Source: Sphingomonas_O antarctica (lineage in GTDB: Bacteria; Pseudomonadota; Alphaproteobacteria; Sphingomonadales; Sphingomonadaceae). From it: 64,000 nt of DNA. The DNA lies in NCBI RefSeq assembly GCF_965137005.1, contig NZ_CBCRXM010000010.1, positions 1 to 64,000 on the forward strand, written 5' to 3'. Positions 7,279 to 15,911 of this stretch are shown in pieces. How positions within the stretch are numbered: position 1 is the stretch's first letter; each line of letters opens with the position of its first letter. The translations under genes were made by a program, and so were the position numbers. Below the pieces are notes generated by a model. It made no database searches. It had not been told where the DNA came from and saw nothing but the letters and a program-made list of their open reading frames with translations.

Positions 7279-7968
7279 ATGCGGTGGTTCGACACGATGA
7301 TGGGACACGGGGCGTGGATCGCGCAGCTGTCCGGGCTGCTCCTCACGCTGTCGATGTTCGGTCGCGCGTCGATCCGGACCCGGCTCGCGGTGATCGCTGC
7401 CGCGATTGCGGCCTTATGTTACGCCTTGCTCGCCCGCCACATCCCGCCGCTCGCGTTCTGGGCGGCTGTGGTCTTGGCGGTCAGCGCGTTCAAGATCATC
7501 GAGATCGAATGGAAGGAACGGCTGACGCGCTTTTCCGTCGCCGACGAACATTTGCGCACGCGTTTGATGACCGGCCTGTCGCGGTCGCATGCCCGGGCGC
7601 TGATCGACCGTGGCAATTGGGTCAGCGGCAAGACGGGCGAGCGCCTGTTGACCGAAGGCGAGCCGGTGACCCATCTGTATTTTCTGCACTCCGGCGCGGC
7701 GGCGGTGTCTTTCGCCAAGGTCCCCGTCGGCCAGTGCGCGGCGGGCGATTTGATCGGCGACGCCACCGCGATCAGCGGTGCGCCCGCCACGGCGACCGTC
7801 AACCTGACCGCGGCGAGTGAATTATGGTGCATCTGGGCCGACGAACTGCGGCACTATGTGGCACTGCATCCGGAGGTTCGCACGGTGCTGGAACGCGGGC
7901 TCAACGAAGCGCTGCGCGGTAAATTGTCCAACGCCAATCAGCGTCTGGTCGACGCCGGGAGCAATTGA
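7279..7968 (+). CDS. Membrane protein with cyclic nucleotide-binding-like domain
   Basis: This 229-residue protein starts with two or three hydrophobic segments (about residues 12-30, 36-52 and 57-72). A cytosolic beta-roll of the cNMP-binding fold follows at ~95-210, with GERLLTEGEPVTHLYFLHSG, then GDLIGDATAISGAPATATV. The layout, short TM region followed by a cAMP-binding-like domain, resembles Popeye/POPDC-type proteins rather than Crp, as no helix-turn-helix is present. The usual phosphate-binding Arg (R-A/S) of true cAMP binders is replaced by SGAPATATV, so nucleotide binding is doubtful. It overlaps the CoA-transferase start by one base (TGATG), so the two are coupled. Physiological role unknown. 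Confidence 0.75.
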   Translation: MRWFDTMMGHGAWIAQLSGLLLTLSMFGRASIRTRLAVIAAAIAALCYALLARHIPPLAFWAAVVLAVSAFKIIEIEWKERLTRFSVADEHLRTRLMTGLSRSHARALIDRGNWVSGKTGERLLTEGEPVTHLYFLHSGAAAVSFAKVPVGQCAAGDLIGDATAISGAPATATVNLTAASELWCIWADELRHYVALHPEVRTVLERGLNEALRGKLSNANQRLVDAGSN

Positions 7969-9074
7969 TGCCGGGACCGCTCAACGGCATCCGCATCGTC
8001 GAATTCGCCGGCATCGGTCCCGGGCCGTTTTGCGGCATGATGCTTGCCGATCATGGCGCGGAGGTCATCCGAATCGAGCGCCCGGGCGGGCGGCTCGACC
8101 CGCGCGATCCGTTGTCGCGCAACCGGCGGTCGATCGTCCTCGATACCAAGAGCGAGGCCGGGCTGACGGTCGCCAAGGCGCTGTGCGCGCGCGCGGACGG
8201 GTTGATCGAGGGCTATCGGCCCGGCGTGATGGAGCGGCTGGGGCTCGGGCCGGATGTGCTGCTGGGTGACAATCCCAGGCTGGTTTACGGGCGCATGACC
8301 GGATGGGGACAATATGGGCCCTACGCTCAGGCTGCGGGCCACGACATCAATTATATCGCGCTGTCGGGGGTGCTGCACACCATCGGCCGTGCGGACGAAC
8401 GCCCGGTGCCGCCGGTCAATTATGTCGGCGATTTCGGTGGCGGTGCGATGATGCTGGCGTTCGGCATGGTCAGCGCATTGCTGGCGGTGCGGATGGGCGG
8501 ACCCGGCCAGGTCATCGACGCGGCGATGACCGACGGGTCTGCCTTGCTCGCGGGGATGAGCTGGTATTTCCACGCCATCGGCCAGAATGCCGACCGCGCG
8601 GGCGTCAACATGCTCGATGGCGGCGCGCATTTCTATGACACGTATGAATGTGCGGACGGCAAATTCATTTCGATCGGATCGATCGAGCCGCAATTCTATG
8701 GGTTGTTGCGGCAGGCGGCTGGGATTGCCGACGATCCGGCGTTCGACGCGCAGCACGATCGGCTGGCGTGGCCCGATCTCAAGGCGCGACTGACCGCGAT
8801 CTTCCGGACGCGTCCGCGAGACGAATGGGACGCGGTGATGGCCGAAACCGACATATGTTACGCGCCGGTGCTGGGCATGGGCGAAGCGCCGGGCCATCCG
8901 CACAATGTGGCGCGTCAGACATTCGGTGAAGTCGGCGGAGTGTTGCAGCCGATGCCGGCACCGCGTTACTCGGTGACGACCAGCGACACGCCCACCGCGG
9001 CGCCGCTGGCGGGCGCCGATACCGCCGCGATCCTCGATGAGCTTGGGTTGTCCGCCGATCTGCTCGGCGCATAG
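7968..9074 (+). CDS. CaiB/BaiF family CoA transferase, alpha-methylacyl-CoA racemase-like
   Basis: This 368-residue family III CoA-transferase fold protein has an N-terminal Rossmann segment GIRIVEFAGIGPGPFCGMML, ADHGAEVIRIERP, then GRMTGWGQYGPYA, AGHDINYIALSG, NYVGDFGGGAMML and GSIEPQFY. The His in AGHDINY, the Asp in VGDFGGG and the Glu in SIEPQF match the catalytic positions of alpha-methylacyl-CoA racemase. This supports epimerisation of 2-methyl-branched acyl-CoAs in branched-chain lipid degradation rather than CoA transfer. The protein is cytosolic. ATG 7968 overlaps the preceding stop codon. A strong hairpin ends the unit. Confidence 0.88.
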   Translation: MPGPLNGIRIVEFAGIGPGPFCGMMLADHGAEVIRIERPGGRLDPRDPLSRNRRSIVLDTKSEAGLTVAKALCARADGLIEGYRPGVMERLGLGPDVLLGDNPRLVYGRMTGWGQYGPYAQAAGHDINYIALSGVLHTIGRADERPVPPVNYVGDFGGGAMMLAFGMVSALLAVRMGGPGQVIDAAMTDGSALLAGMSWYFHAIGQNADRAGVNMLDGGAHFYDTYECADGKFISIGSIEPQFYGLLRQAAGIADDPAFDAQHDRLAWPDLKARLTAIFRTRPRDEWDAVMAETDICYAPVLGMGEAPGHPHNVARQTFGEVGGVLQPMPAPRYSVTTSDTPTAAPLAGADTAAILDELGLSADLLGA

Positions 9075-9075
9075 T

Positions 9076-9109
9076 AAAAGGGCCGCCCGCGTGTGCGGAC
9101 GGCCCCTTC
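9076..9109. terminator. Bidirectional terminator between convergent genes
   Basis: AAAAGGGCCGCCCGC, GTGT and GCGGACGGCCCCTTC form a long GC stem with A-rich and T-rich flanks on either side. It can serve the CoA-transferase gene on the plus strand and the GlsB-like gene on the minus strand. Confidence 0.8.
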
Positions 9110-9134
9110 ATTCAGTCGATAGTTGGAGTGCGTT

Positions 9135-9392
9135 TTAGCGCACCGAACCGCGACGAACCAGATTGACGATCGCCAACAGGACAACCGCACCCAGCAGCGA
9201 CACGAGGAAGCTGTAGAGCGTCAGCGGCTGGTTGTTGATCGAGCCGCCCGAAAGGATCAGGCCGCCGATGAACGCGCCGATGATGCCGACGATGATGTTG
9301 AGGAAAATCCCCTGCTGTCCGTCGGTACGCATGATGATGCTGGCCAGCCAGCCAATGACGCCGCCGATGATCAGCCAAACGATAAGACCCAT
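9135..9392 (-). CDS. GlsB/YeaQ/YmgE family small membrane protein
   Basis: This 85-residue inner-membrane protein has three hydrophobic helices (about residues 2-20, 30-50 and 57-78) and the glycine-rich family pattern GVIGWLASIIMRTD, IIVGIIGAFIGG. The family is often labelled transglycosylase-associated, but no enzymatic activity is visible; members are stress-responsive. The length matches the family. It ends into the shared hairpin at 9076-9109 and is transcribed alone. Confidence 0.88.
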   Translation of the reverse strand: MGLIVWLIIGGVIGWLASIIMRTDGQQGIFLNIIVGIIGAFIGGLILSGGSINNQPLTLYSFLVSLLGAVVLLAIVNLVRRGSVR

Positions 9393-9520
9393 GTTCCGTC
9401 CTCCTGTTCACCGGTGTTCCCTCACCGGCGTTGTGAACAGCAAGACGCGCAAATGCCCCGACTAGTTCCGAAAAAAGTTCGGAAGCGTAACGACAGGGCG
9501 CGCCGCAAGTGCGCTAAAAC

Positions 9521-9820
9521 TCAGTATTTCTGCTGTTTTTCGTACAGCTCCTTATAGTGCTGAATTCGCGTCACGCGCAGCCCGGGCATGCCCGATCGTT
9601 CGACCGCGCGCTGCCATCCGGCGAATTCTTCCAGCGTCAGGCTATAGCGATTGCACGCGTCGTCGACCGACAACAGGCCGCCGCTGACGGCGGACACCAC
9701 CTCGGCTTTGCGCCGCACGACCCACCGCGTGGTGCCAGGCGCGGGAAGGCTCGCCAGGGTCAGTGGCTCGCCGAGCGGGCCGATCACCTGTTCGGGCCGA
9801 AACTTTTGATTCTCGATCAT
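9521..9820 (-). CDS. sciP: SciP-like DUF1153 regulator (CtrA inhibitor)
   Basis: This 99-residue protein matches the DUF1153/SciP family. It has the N-terminal segment RPEQVIGPLGEPLTLASLP, a central helix-turn-helix-like part (KAEVVSAVSGGLLSVDDACN, RYSLTLEEFAGWQRAVE), and a basic end VTRIQHYKELYEKQ. In Caulobacter SciP binds CtrA at promoters and blocks transcription in G1 cells, so a cell-cycle role is expected. ATG 9820 was chosen because GAGAGG sits four bases ahead; an upstream in-frame start at 9832 lacks such a site. Monocistronic; no CtrA gene is in this window. Confidence 0.88.
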   Translation of the reverse strand: MIENQKFRPEQVIGPLGEPLTLASLPAPGTTRWVVRRKAEVVSAVSGGLLSVDDACNRYSLTLEEFAGWQRAVERSGMPGLRVTRIQHYKELYEKQQKY

Positions 9821-9915
9821 TGAACCTCTCAAGCCATCGCTTCTACTCCCAAAGGATTAGCGAAAGGCTTTGAACGGTCCCTTCAGCGGCACGGTAAACG
9901 CCGCCGTCATCAATA

Positions 9916-10131
9916 TTACCCGTTTTCGGCGCCGAAGCTGAAACTGGCCACGGGCGCGACGCCGCCAGCGGCGGGGCCAGTGAACAACGCGATATGCGGG
10001 TCGCCGGCGTCGTTGGCGCGCGTCGCGTGCGAGACGATCCGCACTGTGGGCGTCGTCGCCTGACGCGCGGCCGCGTCGCTGAGCAACGCCGCCAGCGTCC
10101 GCCCGGAAGCCGCAGGAAATGTCCCATCCAT
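9916..10131 (-). CDS. Hypothetical 71-residue protein
   Basis: ATG 10131 opens a 71-codon frame with strong G/C third-position bias, coding for MDGTFPAASGRTLAALLSDA and then a beta-rich end with HIALFTGPAAGG and SFSFGAENG. No signal peptide or membrane segment is seen. I do not recognise a family. It is divergent from mnmA with about 88 bases between the starts. Codon use argues for a real gene; function unknown. Confidence 0.5.
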   Translation of the reverse strand: MDGTFPAASGRTLAALLSDAAARQATTPTVRIVSHATRANDAGDPHIALFTGPAAGGVAPVASFSFGAENG

Positions 10132-10219
10132 GAACACTGTTTCGCGGCAAATGGTGAAGAGATCGTAAACCTTCGCTACGATTTTGTTACCGCAGCACAG
10201 TCCGCCTATAGGGTGCGGC

Positions 10220-11314
10220 ATGTCGGACCTGTTCCAATTGGGCGATCCAGCCACCAAACGCATCGTCGTCGCGATGTCCGGCGGAGTCGATTCGTCGGTC
10301 GTCGCCGCGCTCGCCGCGCAGTCGGGGGCGGAGGTGATCGGCATCACGCTGAGGCTGTACGACGATGCCGGGACACCGCGCCGCGCGGGCAGTTGTTGCG
10401 CCGGACAGGATGTCCGCGATGCGCGCACCGTCGCCGACCGGCTGGGCATCCAGCATCATGTTCACGACATGGCGAGCCGGTTTCGCGAGGATGTCATCGA
10501 CCGTTTTGCCGATGATTACGTCGCGGGGCGGACGCCGATTCCCTGTGTCCGCTGCAATATGGGGGTGAAGTTTCACGACCTGCTGAGCATTGCCCGCGAG
10601 CTGGGCGCCGATTGCCTCGCCACCGGGCATTATGTCCGGCGCGTCGGCAGCGAACTGCACCGTGCGGTCGATCCGGCGCGCGATCAGAGCTATTTCCTGT
10701 TCCAGACCACCGAAGCACAGCTCGATTATCTGCGCTTTCCGCTGGGTGGGATGGAAAAGGCCGAAGTGCGTCGGCTGGCGGGCGAGGCCGGGCTGATCGT
10801 CGCGGGGAAGCCCGACAGCCAGGATATTTGTTTCGTGCCCGATGGCGATTATGCCGGGCTGGTCAGGAAGCTGAGGCCCGAAGCGGCGCGAAGCGGTGAC
10901 ATTGTCGATTTGGAAGGCCGCGTGCTGGGCGGACATGGCGGGATCGCTGGATTCACCATCGGGCAACGGCGCGGGCTGGAGATCGGCGGGCTGGCCGAAC
11001 CGCTTTACGTCGTGCGGCTCGATGCGCCCGCCAACCGCGTCGTCGTCGGACCGCGTGAGGCGCTGGCGGTGGAGGCGGCGTTGCTCAGCGAGATCAACCT
11101 GATCGGGCCGCCGCCCGAGGGTCCGCTGACCGTCAAGGTGCGTTCGCTCGCCAGGCCGGTGCCTGCGGTGTTCGAGGGGAACCGCGTGACCTTTGCCGCG
11201 CCCGAATATGGCGTCGCGCCGGGTCAGGCGGCGGTGTTCTACGCCGGTGAGCGGTGCTGGGGCGGCGGCTGGATCGAGGAAACCGTCGCCAGCGACGCAC
11301 GCCTTGCGGCCTAA
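10220..11314 (+). CDS. mnmA: tRNA-specific 2-thiouridylase MnmA
   Basis: This 364-residue cytosolic enzyme forms 2-thiouridine at U34 of tRNA for Lys, Glu and Gln. The PP-loop MSGGVDSSV is at about residue 20. The first catalytic Cys lies in CVRCN (~108) and the second in SQDICFVPDGDYAGLV (~205). ATGHYVR and DQSYFLFQ are also family signatures, and a C-terminal beta-barrel follows. ATG 10220 fits the family start; an upstream in-frame ATG would add 12 unsupported residues. Its stop overlaps that of the convergent PhzF gene by four bases. Confidence 0.95.
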   Translation: MSDLFQLGDPATKRIVVAMSGGVDSSVVAALAAQSGAEVIGITLRLYDDAGTPRRAGSCCAGQDVRDARTVADRLGIQHHVHDMASRFREDVIDRFADDYVAGRTPIPCVRCNMGVKFHDLLSIARELGADCLATGHYVRRVGSELHRAVDPARDQSYFLFQTTEAQLDYLRFPLGGMEKAEVRRLAGEAGLIVAGKPDSQDICFVPDGDYAGLVRKLRPEAARSGDIVDLEGRVLGGHGGIAGFTIGQRRGLEIGGLAEPLYVVRLDAPANRVVVGPREALAVEAALLSEINLIGPPPEGPLTVKVRSLARPVPAVFEGNRVTFAAPEYGVAPGQAAVFYAGERCWGGGWIEETVASDARLAA

Positions 11315-12102
11315 AGGTTGAACATCCCCTCGATCACCGTGACGCACTGCCCGCCGAGGATGACGCGATCCCCGGCGAGGCGGCACGCGACGTGCCCGCC
11401 GCGCTTGCTCGCCTGATACGCGGAAAAGCTGTCCCGGCCGAGGATCGGTGCCCAATAGGGCGTCATCACCGCATGGGCCGACCCGGTCACGGGGTCTTCG
11501 GGAATGTCGAAATAGTCGGTGAAGACGCGGCTGACCACGTCCGTCGCATCGCCGCGCGCGCTGACGATATGGACGAAGGGGCCGAGTGCCTTGATCACGC
11601 GACCGTCCGGCTGCGCGGCGCGGACGGCGGCCTCGTCGGCGACGACGACCAGCGCATAGCCCTTGTCGTGCCAAAGCGTGGCGACCGGCTCGACGCCCAG
11701 CGCCGCGACGATCTCGGGCATGGGCTTGGGCGTTGGTGTCCAGGCGGGAAGTTCGAGCTCGTAACCTGTGTCAGCGCGGCGCACGGTCAGGATACCGGCC
11801 TGACGCGTCGAAAAACTGACCTCGGACCGCTCGGTGATGGTGTTGAGGATGAAATGCCCGCTGGCGAGCGTCGCATGGCCGCATAATGCCACTTCCGCCG
11901 CGGGCGTGAACCAGCGCAACTCGTAATCCGCCTCTGCGCCCGACGGGACGATGAAGGCGGTTTCGGACAGGTTATTCTCTTCCGCGATGGCTTGCAGCAC
12001 ATCGTCGTCCAGCCACGCATCGAGCGGCATCACCCCGGCAGGGTTGCCGGTGAAGGGGCGATCGGCGAACGCGTCGATCTGGGCAAAGGCGATTTCGGTC
12101 AC
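11311..12102 (-). CDS. PhzF family isomerase-like protein
   Basis: This 263-residue protein begins IDAFADRPFTGNPAGVMPLD and has EENNLSETAF, with the conserved acidic residue used in the DHHA isomerase PhzF. It also has LRWFTPAAEVALCGHATLAS, the family signature, and near the C-terminus DPVTGSAHAVMTPYW. It has the two-domain diaminopimelate-epimerase fold and is presumably cytosolic. No phenazine genes are nearby, so a phenazine role is unlikely and the substrate is unknown. It overlaps the CDF transporter gene by ATGA, forming an operon pdxH-CDF-PhzF on the minus strand. Confidence 0.88.
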   Translation of the reverse strand: MTEIAFAQIDAFADRPFTGNPAGVMPLDAWLDDDVLQAIAEENNLSETAFIVPSGAEADYELRWFTPAAEVALCGHATLASGHFILNTITERSEVSFSTRQAGILTVRRADTGYELELPAWTPTPKPMPEIVAALGVEPVATLWHDKGYALVVVADEAAVRAAQPDGRVIKALGPFVHIVSARGDATDVVSRVFTDYFDIPEDPVTGSAHAVMTPYWAPILGRDSFSAYQASKRGGHVACRLAGDRVILGGQCVTVIEGMFNL

Positions 12103-13022
12103 TGGCCCGTCTCCTCGGCGAGTTCGGTCGGCAATACGCCCTCGCGGTCCACATTGCCCTCGGGATCGAGGTGGATGAGGATTTCGGTGCCGGGAAATTC
12201 CTCCTGAAGCCGTTCCTCGACCGCGTCCATCGCGTCGTGCGCCGCGGCGACGGTCAGATTCGGATCGACCCAGACATGGAACTGGACGAAATCTTGCGCG
12301 CCGCTGGTGCGGGTGCGAAGGTCATGCAGGCCCGCAAGTTCGGGATGTTTCAGCGCAGCCGCCATAAAGGCTTGTCTCTTCTCCTCCGGCCATTCGCGGT
12401 CCATCAGCTGATCGATCGCCTGTGACGACGCGCGCCACGCGCCCCACAACAGCGCGACCGCGATGCCCACGCCGAACAGCGGGTCCGCCCAGCCGATCCC
12501 GGCATATTGATCGAGCGCCAGCGCGACGATCACCGCGCCGTTGAGCAGCACGTCGGATTGATAATGGACGTGATCGGCGTGGATCGCGACCGATCCGGTG
12601 CGGCGGATCACAGAACGCTGATAGACCAGCAGGACCATCGTCGCGGCCATCGCGACGAGCGACACGCCGATGCCATATTCGGCGTGCGCGGTGGCCTGTC
12701 CCTCGATCCAGCGCGAAACCGCCCGCCACAGGATGGCGATGGCGGAGATCGAGATGACGATCACTTGAAATAACGCCGCCAGCGCCTCTGCCTTGCCGTG
12801 CCCGAAGCGGTGCTCGCGGTCGGCCGGCATCGCCGCATAGCGCACGCCGTACAACGTCACCGTCGATGCGAGAATGTCGAGCGCAGTATCGGCCAGCGAT
12901 CCGAGCATCGCCACCGACCCCGTCGCGGCCGACGCCGACAGCTTCAGCGCGAGGAGGAACACCGCCATCGCGATGCTCGCCATCGCCGCGCGGCTGGTCA
13001 GGGTGCCGTGGCTTTCGGTCAT
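12099..13022 (-). CDS. Cation diffusion facilitator family transporter
   Basis: This 307-residue inner-membrane metal/proton antiporter has about six TM helices in the first 205 residues. The metal-site Asp patterns fit the FieF type: SLADTALDILAS in TM2 and ADHVHYQSDVLLNG (HxxxD) in TM5. The cytoplasmic C-terminal ferredoxin-like domain is at ~215-300 (HVWVDPNLTVAAAHDAMDAV), with an additional His site IHLDPEG. Zn, Fe or Mn efflux is likely; the specific ion cannot be read. Coupled by four-base overlaps to pdxH upstream and the PhzF gene downstream. Confidence 0.9.
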   Translation of the reverse strand: MTESHGTLTSRAAMASIAMAVFLLALKLSASAATGSVAMLGSLADTALDILASTVTLYGVRYAAMPADREHRFGHGKAEALAALFQVIVISISAIAILWRAVSRWIEGQATAHAEYGIGVSLVAMAATMVLLVYQRSVIRRTGSVAIHADHVHYQSDVLLNGAVIVALALDQYAGIGWADPLFGVGIAVALLWGAWRASSQAIDQLMDREWPEEKRQAFMAAALKHPELAGLHDLRTRTSGAQDFVQFHVWVDPNLTVAAAHDAMDAVEERLQEEFPGTEILIHLDPEGNVDREGVLPTELAEETGQ

Positions 13023-13600
13023 GGGTTGAGCAACCGCATCGTCCAGGCGTTTGCATTGCGCTCGAACAGTTCGCGGTGGTGCAGCCGCGCGCTCCCGTCC
13101 GACCAGAATTCGATGCGCTGTGGGACGACGCGATAGCCCGACCAGTGCGGCGGGCGCGGCACGTCGCCATCGCCGAACCGCGCTTTCACGTCCTCCAGCC
13201 GTGTTTCGAGCGTGGCGCGGTCGGGCAGCGTAGCGGATTGGTCGGATGCCCAGGCCCCCAGCCGCGATTCGCGCCCGCGCGAGGCGAAATAGGCGTCGGC
13301 CTCGGCGTCGCTGACGGCTTCGACCAGCCCCTCGACCCGCACCTGCCGACGCAGCGACTTCCAGTGGAACAGCAATGCCGCGTGCGGGTTCACCGCCAGC
13401 TCCGCTCCCTTGCGGCTATGCTGGTTGGTGTAGAACACGAACCCCGCCTCGCTCAGCCCCTTGAGCAGCACCATTCGCACCGACGGTCGCCCGTCGGCAT
13501 CGGCGGTCGCCAGCGCCACGGCGTTGGGGTCGTTGGGCTCGCCGACTTCAGCCTCGGCCAGCCAGACGCGAAAGCGGGCGATCGGATCATGTTCGGTCAT
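13019..13600 (-). CDS. pdxH: Pyridoxamine 5'-phosphate oxidase
   Basis: This 193-residue FMN enzyme converts pyridoxine or pyridoxamine 5'-phosphate to pyridoxal 5'-phosphate, the last step of vitamin B6 synthesis and salvage. FMN-binding segments RPSVRMVLLKGL, GFVFYTNQHSRKG and HWKSLRRQVRVEG are present, followed by SRLGAWASDQS and the C-terminal substrate-binding part VPQRIEFWSDGSARLHHR ending RLLNP. ATG 13600 gives the family length; the open frame upstream lacks homology. It is the first gene of a coupled three-gene unit and is divergent from the ATP-grasp gene. Confidence 0.93.
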   Translation of the reverse strand: MTEHDPIARFRVWLAEAEVGEPNDPNAVALATADADGRPSVRMVLLKGLSEAGFVFYTNQHSRKGAELAVNPHAALLFHWKSLRRQVRVEGLVEAVSDAEADAYFASRGRESRLGAWASDQSATLPDRATLETRLEDVKARFGDGDVPRPPHWSGYRVVPQRIEFWSDGSARLHHRELFERNANAWTMRLLNP

Positions 13601-13676
13601 GCCCCGCCGATAGCCCGCGCACATGCTGCGTTGCAACGCGTCGCGGGATATGGTCATGAAGCGCCAAGGGGACGGC

Positions 13677-15911
13677 ATGAGCAACGCGCGGCCAGCACGG
13701 ACGACCGACGGCGGCCCGGCAGCCGCCGATCTGCTCGCCAGCTATGCCCGCACCACCCCGCGCCCCGACCTCATCGCCCACGAACCAGACAAAGCGACGT
13801 GGGAGATTGCGCTGGGCGAGGCGCTCAATGCAGCGACGCGCGACGGACTGTCGTCGCTGCCGCTGCTGATCGGCGGTGCCGAATGGGCGACGCTGGCCGA
13901 CGGACTGACGCAGCGCGCCGAACTGCTCGAACTGCTGCTCGACGACATTTACGGTCAGCAACGGCTGACGGGGAACGGCCTCCTGCCCGGCGCCCTGGTG
14001 TGCGGCAGCCCCCATTTCCTGCGCCCGCTGGTCGGGATGCGACCGCCGGGCGGGCGACATCTTCACCTCTATGCCGCTGACCTGATCCGCGATGCGCAGG
14101 GTCAGTGGCGCGTCGTCGCCGATCATACGCGCACTCCCGCCGGGCTGGGCCGCGCGCTGGCCAATCGGCTGGCGATGTCGCGCGCCATGCCCGAACTGGC
14201 CGAGCGGTTGCATATCGAGCGGCTGGCACCGTTCTTCGCCGATTTGCGTGCGGGGATTTCCGCCGCCGCCGAACGCAGCGATCCGCGCATTGCGTTGCTG
14301 ACGCCGGGGCGCTTCAATCCCGATCACGCCGAACATGCCCAGCTCGCGCGCTACCTCGGGATGCTGCTGGTCGAGGGCGAAGACCTCGCGGTGCATGACG
14401 ACCGGCTCTACCTCCTGACCATCGAGGGCATGAAACGCGTCGATGCGCTGTGGCGGATGGTCGATCCGCGCTTGGTCGATCCGCTGGCGTTCGACAGCCG
14501 GTCGCGCATCGGCGTCCCGGGATTGATCGACGCGATGCAGGCGGACAATCTGGTCGTGGCGAATGCGTTGGGCACCGGCGTGCTCGAATCGCCCGCGCTC
14601 GCCGCCTATTTGCCGCGGCTGTCCGTCCGGCTGACCGGCGAGGACCTGCGCCTGTCGAGCGTCGACAGTTACTGGTGCGGTGACGACGCGGCGGCCGGGC
14701 CGTGCGCCGATCCGGCTTACGATCACATCACGGCGTTCGAAGGTCCCGCCGTCCGCGCGCTGGACCGCGTGGCGCGCGAACGCGTGGCGCGCGCGACGAT
14801 GCCGGTGCTGCACGGTGGCGCGCTGACCCCCCGCCCCTTCACCCTGCGCGTGTTCCTGACGCGCGACACCGACAATGTCTGGCGCGTGATGTCCGGCGGG
14901 ATCGCCCGATTCGACGGCGGGGACGAGGCCGATGTGGCCATTCTGGCCAACGCCCCGGTCGCGCCGGTCAGCCTGCTGACGGCACCCGAGGCACAGCGCA
15001 TCCGCCGCAATCCCGGCACGCTGCCGGCGCGCATCGCGGACAATATGTTCTGGCTGGGTCGCTATCTCGAACGAACCGAGGGCGTGCTGGCGATCCTGTC
15101 GGCCGGATGGGGCCGCAACAGCGATGGCGAGGGAAGCGCGGCGCTCGGCGGACCGCTGCACACGCGGCTGGCGGGACAATTGATCGCCAGCGGTGCGGCG
15201 TTGGCCAAGGGCGACGCCTTTGCCATGGCGCTCGACGACCGCGACCGGCCGGGGAGCGCGATCACCCTGTTCGCGCGCGCTTCGGCGATTGCCGAGGATT
15301 TGCGCGACCGGTTGCCGATCGAGATGACGCGCCTGCTGCGCCCGAGCGATGTGGCGGCGGGGCGCAATGCGCGGCTGGGGGCACTGGAGACGCGGCTGGC
15401 GGCCCTGGCCGGCATGACCGCCGAAACCATGGGCCGCAGCGCCGCCTGGCGGTTCCTCGATGCCGGACGGCGGATCGAACGCGGGGTCAGCGTCTGTCGC
15501 CTCGCGCGCGCCTTCGCCGGGGATGCCGATGCGCTCAACCTGCTCCTCCGCCTGACGAGCAACGCCATCGCGTATCGCCAGCGTTATCCGGCGGGCGTCA
15601 CCGCCGCGACCGCGCTCGACCTGATCCTGCTCGATCCGACAAATCCGCGCGGGGTGGCGTATCAGGTGGCGGCGCTGCGGCGGCATCTGGACCGGCTGCC
15701 GCGCCTTGGCGACGACGGCCTGCCCGAAGCGCAACAGGCGGCGGGCGAAGCACTGGCGGCGCGCGTGCTGGCGCTCGACGCCGCGCGGCTCGACGAGGGG
15801 CAATTGCTGGGGATCGAGAACGGCCTGTTGTCGCTCGCCGATGCCATCGCGCGCCGCTATTTCCTGCGTGGTGACGAACCGGTGCGCGCCGCAGGGATGA
15901 CGTTGGCGTGA
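13677..15911 (+). CDS. Circularly permuted type 2 ATP-grasp fused to alpha-E domain
   Basis: This 744-residue protein has two parts. Residues ~25-450 are a circularly permuted ATP-grasp (ELLELLLDDIYG, LYAADLIRDAQGQWRVVADH, LLTPGRFNPDHAEHAQLARY, and PRPFTLRVFL near its end). Residues ~460-740 are an alpha-helical alpha-E domain (NMFWLGRYLERTEGVLAIL, RRIERGVSVCRLAR, LLLRLTSNAIAYRQRYP). In many bacteria these are two separate genes followed by a transglutaminase-like gene, as here, and are proposed to make and process a peptide by amide ligation. The product is unknown. AAGGGGA precedes ATG 13677. The stop codon overlaps the ATG of the next gene by one base. Confidence 0.88.
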   Translation: MSNARPARTTDGGPAAADLLASYARTTPRPDLIAHEPDKATWEIALGEALNAATRDGLSSLPLLIGGAEWATLADGLTQRAELLELLLDDIYGQQRLTGNGLLPGALVCGSPHFLRPLVGMRPPGGRHLHLYAADLIRDAQGQWRVVADHTRTPAGLGRALANRLAMSRAMPELAERLHIERLAPFFADLRAGISAAAERSDPRIALLTPGRFNPDHAEHAQLARYLGMLLVEGEDLAVHDDRLYLLTIEGMKRVDALWRMVDPRLVDPLAFDSRSRIGVPGLIDAMQADNLVVANALGTGVLESPALAAYLPRLSVRLTGEDLRLSSVDSYWCGDDAAAGPCADPAYDHITAFEGPAVRALDRVARERVARATMPVLHGGALTPRPFTLRVFLTRDTDNVWRVMSGGIARFDGGDEADVAILANAPVAPVSLLTAPEAQRIRRNPGTLPARIADNMFWLGRYLERTEGVLAILSAGWGRNSDGEGSAALGGPLHTRLAGQLIASGAALAKGDAFAMALDDRDRPGSAITLFARASAIAEDLRDRLPIEMTRLLRPSDVAAGRNARLGALETRLAALAGMTAETMGRSAAWRFLDAGRRIERGVSVCRLARAFAGDADALNLLLRLTSNAIAYRQRYPAGVTAATALDLILLDPTNPRGVAYQVAALRRHLDRLPRLGDDGLPEAQQAAGEALAARVLALDAARLDEGQLLGIENGLLSLADAIARRYFLRGDEPVRAAGMTLA

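Noticed and set aside
10187..11674. Minus-strand open frame of 495 codons across mnmA and the PhzF gene
   Set aside because: Low-complexity Arg/Gly-rich translation, antisense to an unambiguous mnmA; a GC-driven shadow.
11311..12102. Phenazine biosynthesis
   Set aside because: Only a PhzF-family protein is present, with no other phz genes; the family is widespread with unrelated roles.
13587..15803. Long minus-strand open frame of 738 codons antisense to the ATP-grasp/alpha-E gene
   Set aside because: It is an Arg/Gln/His-rich shadow of a high-GC gene with no recognisable domain, while the plus-strand frame shows clear family motifs.
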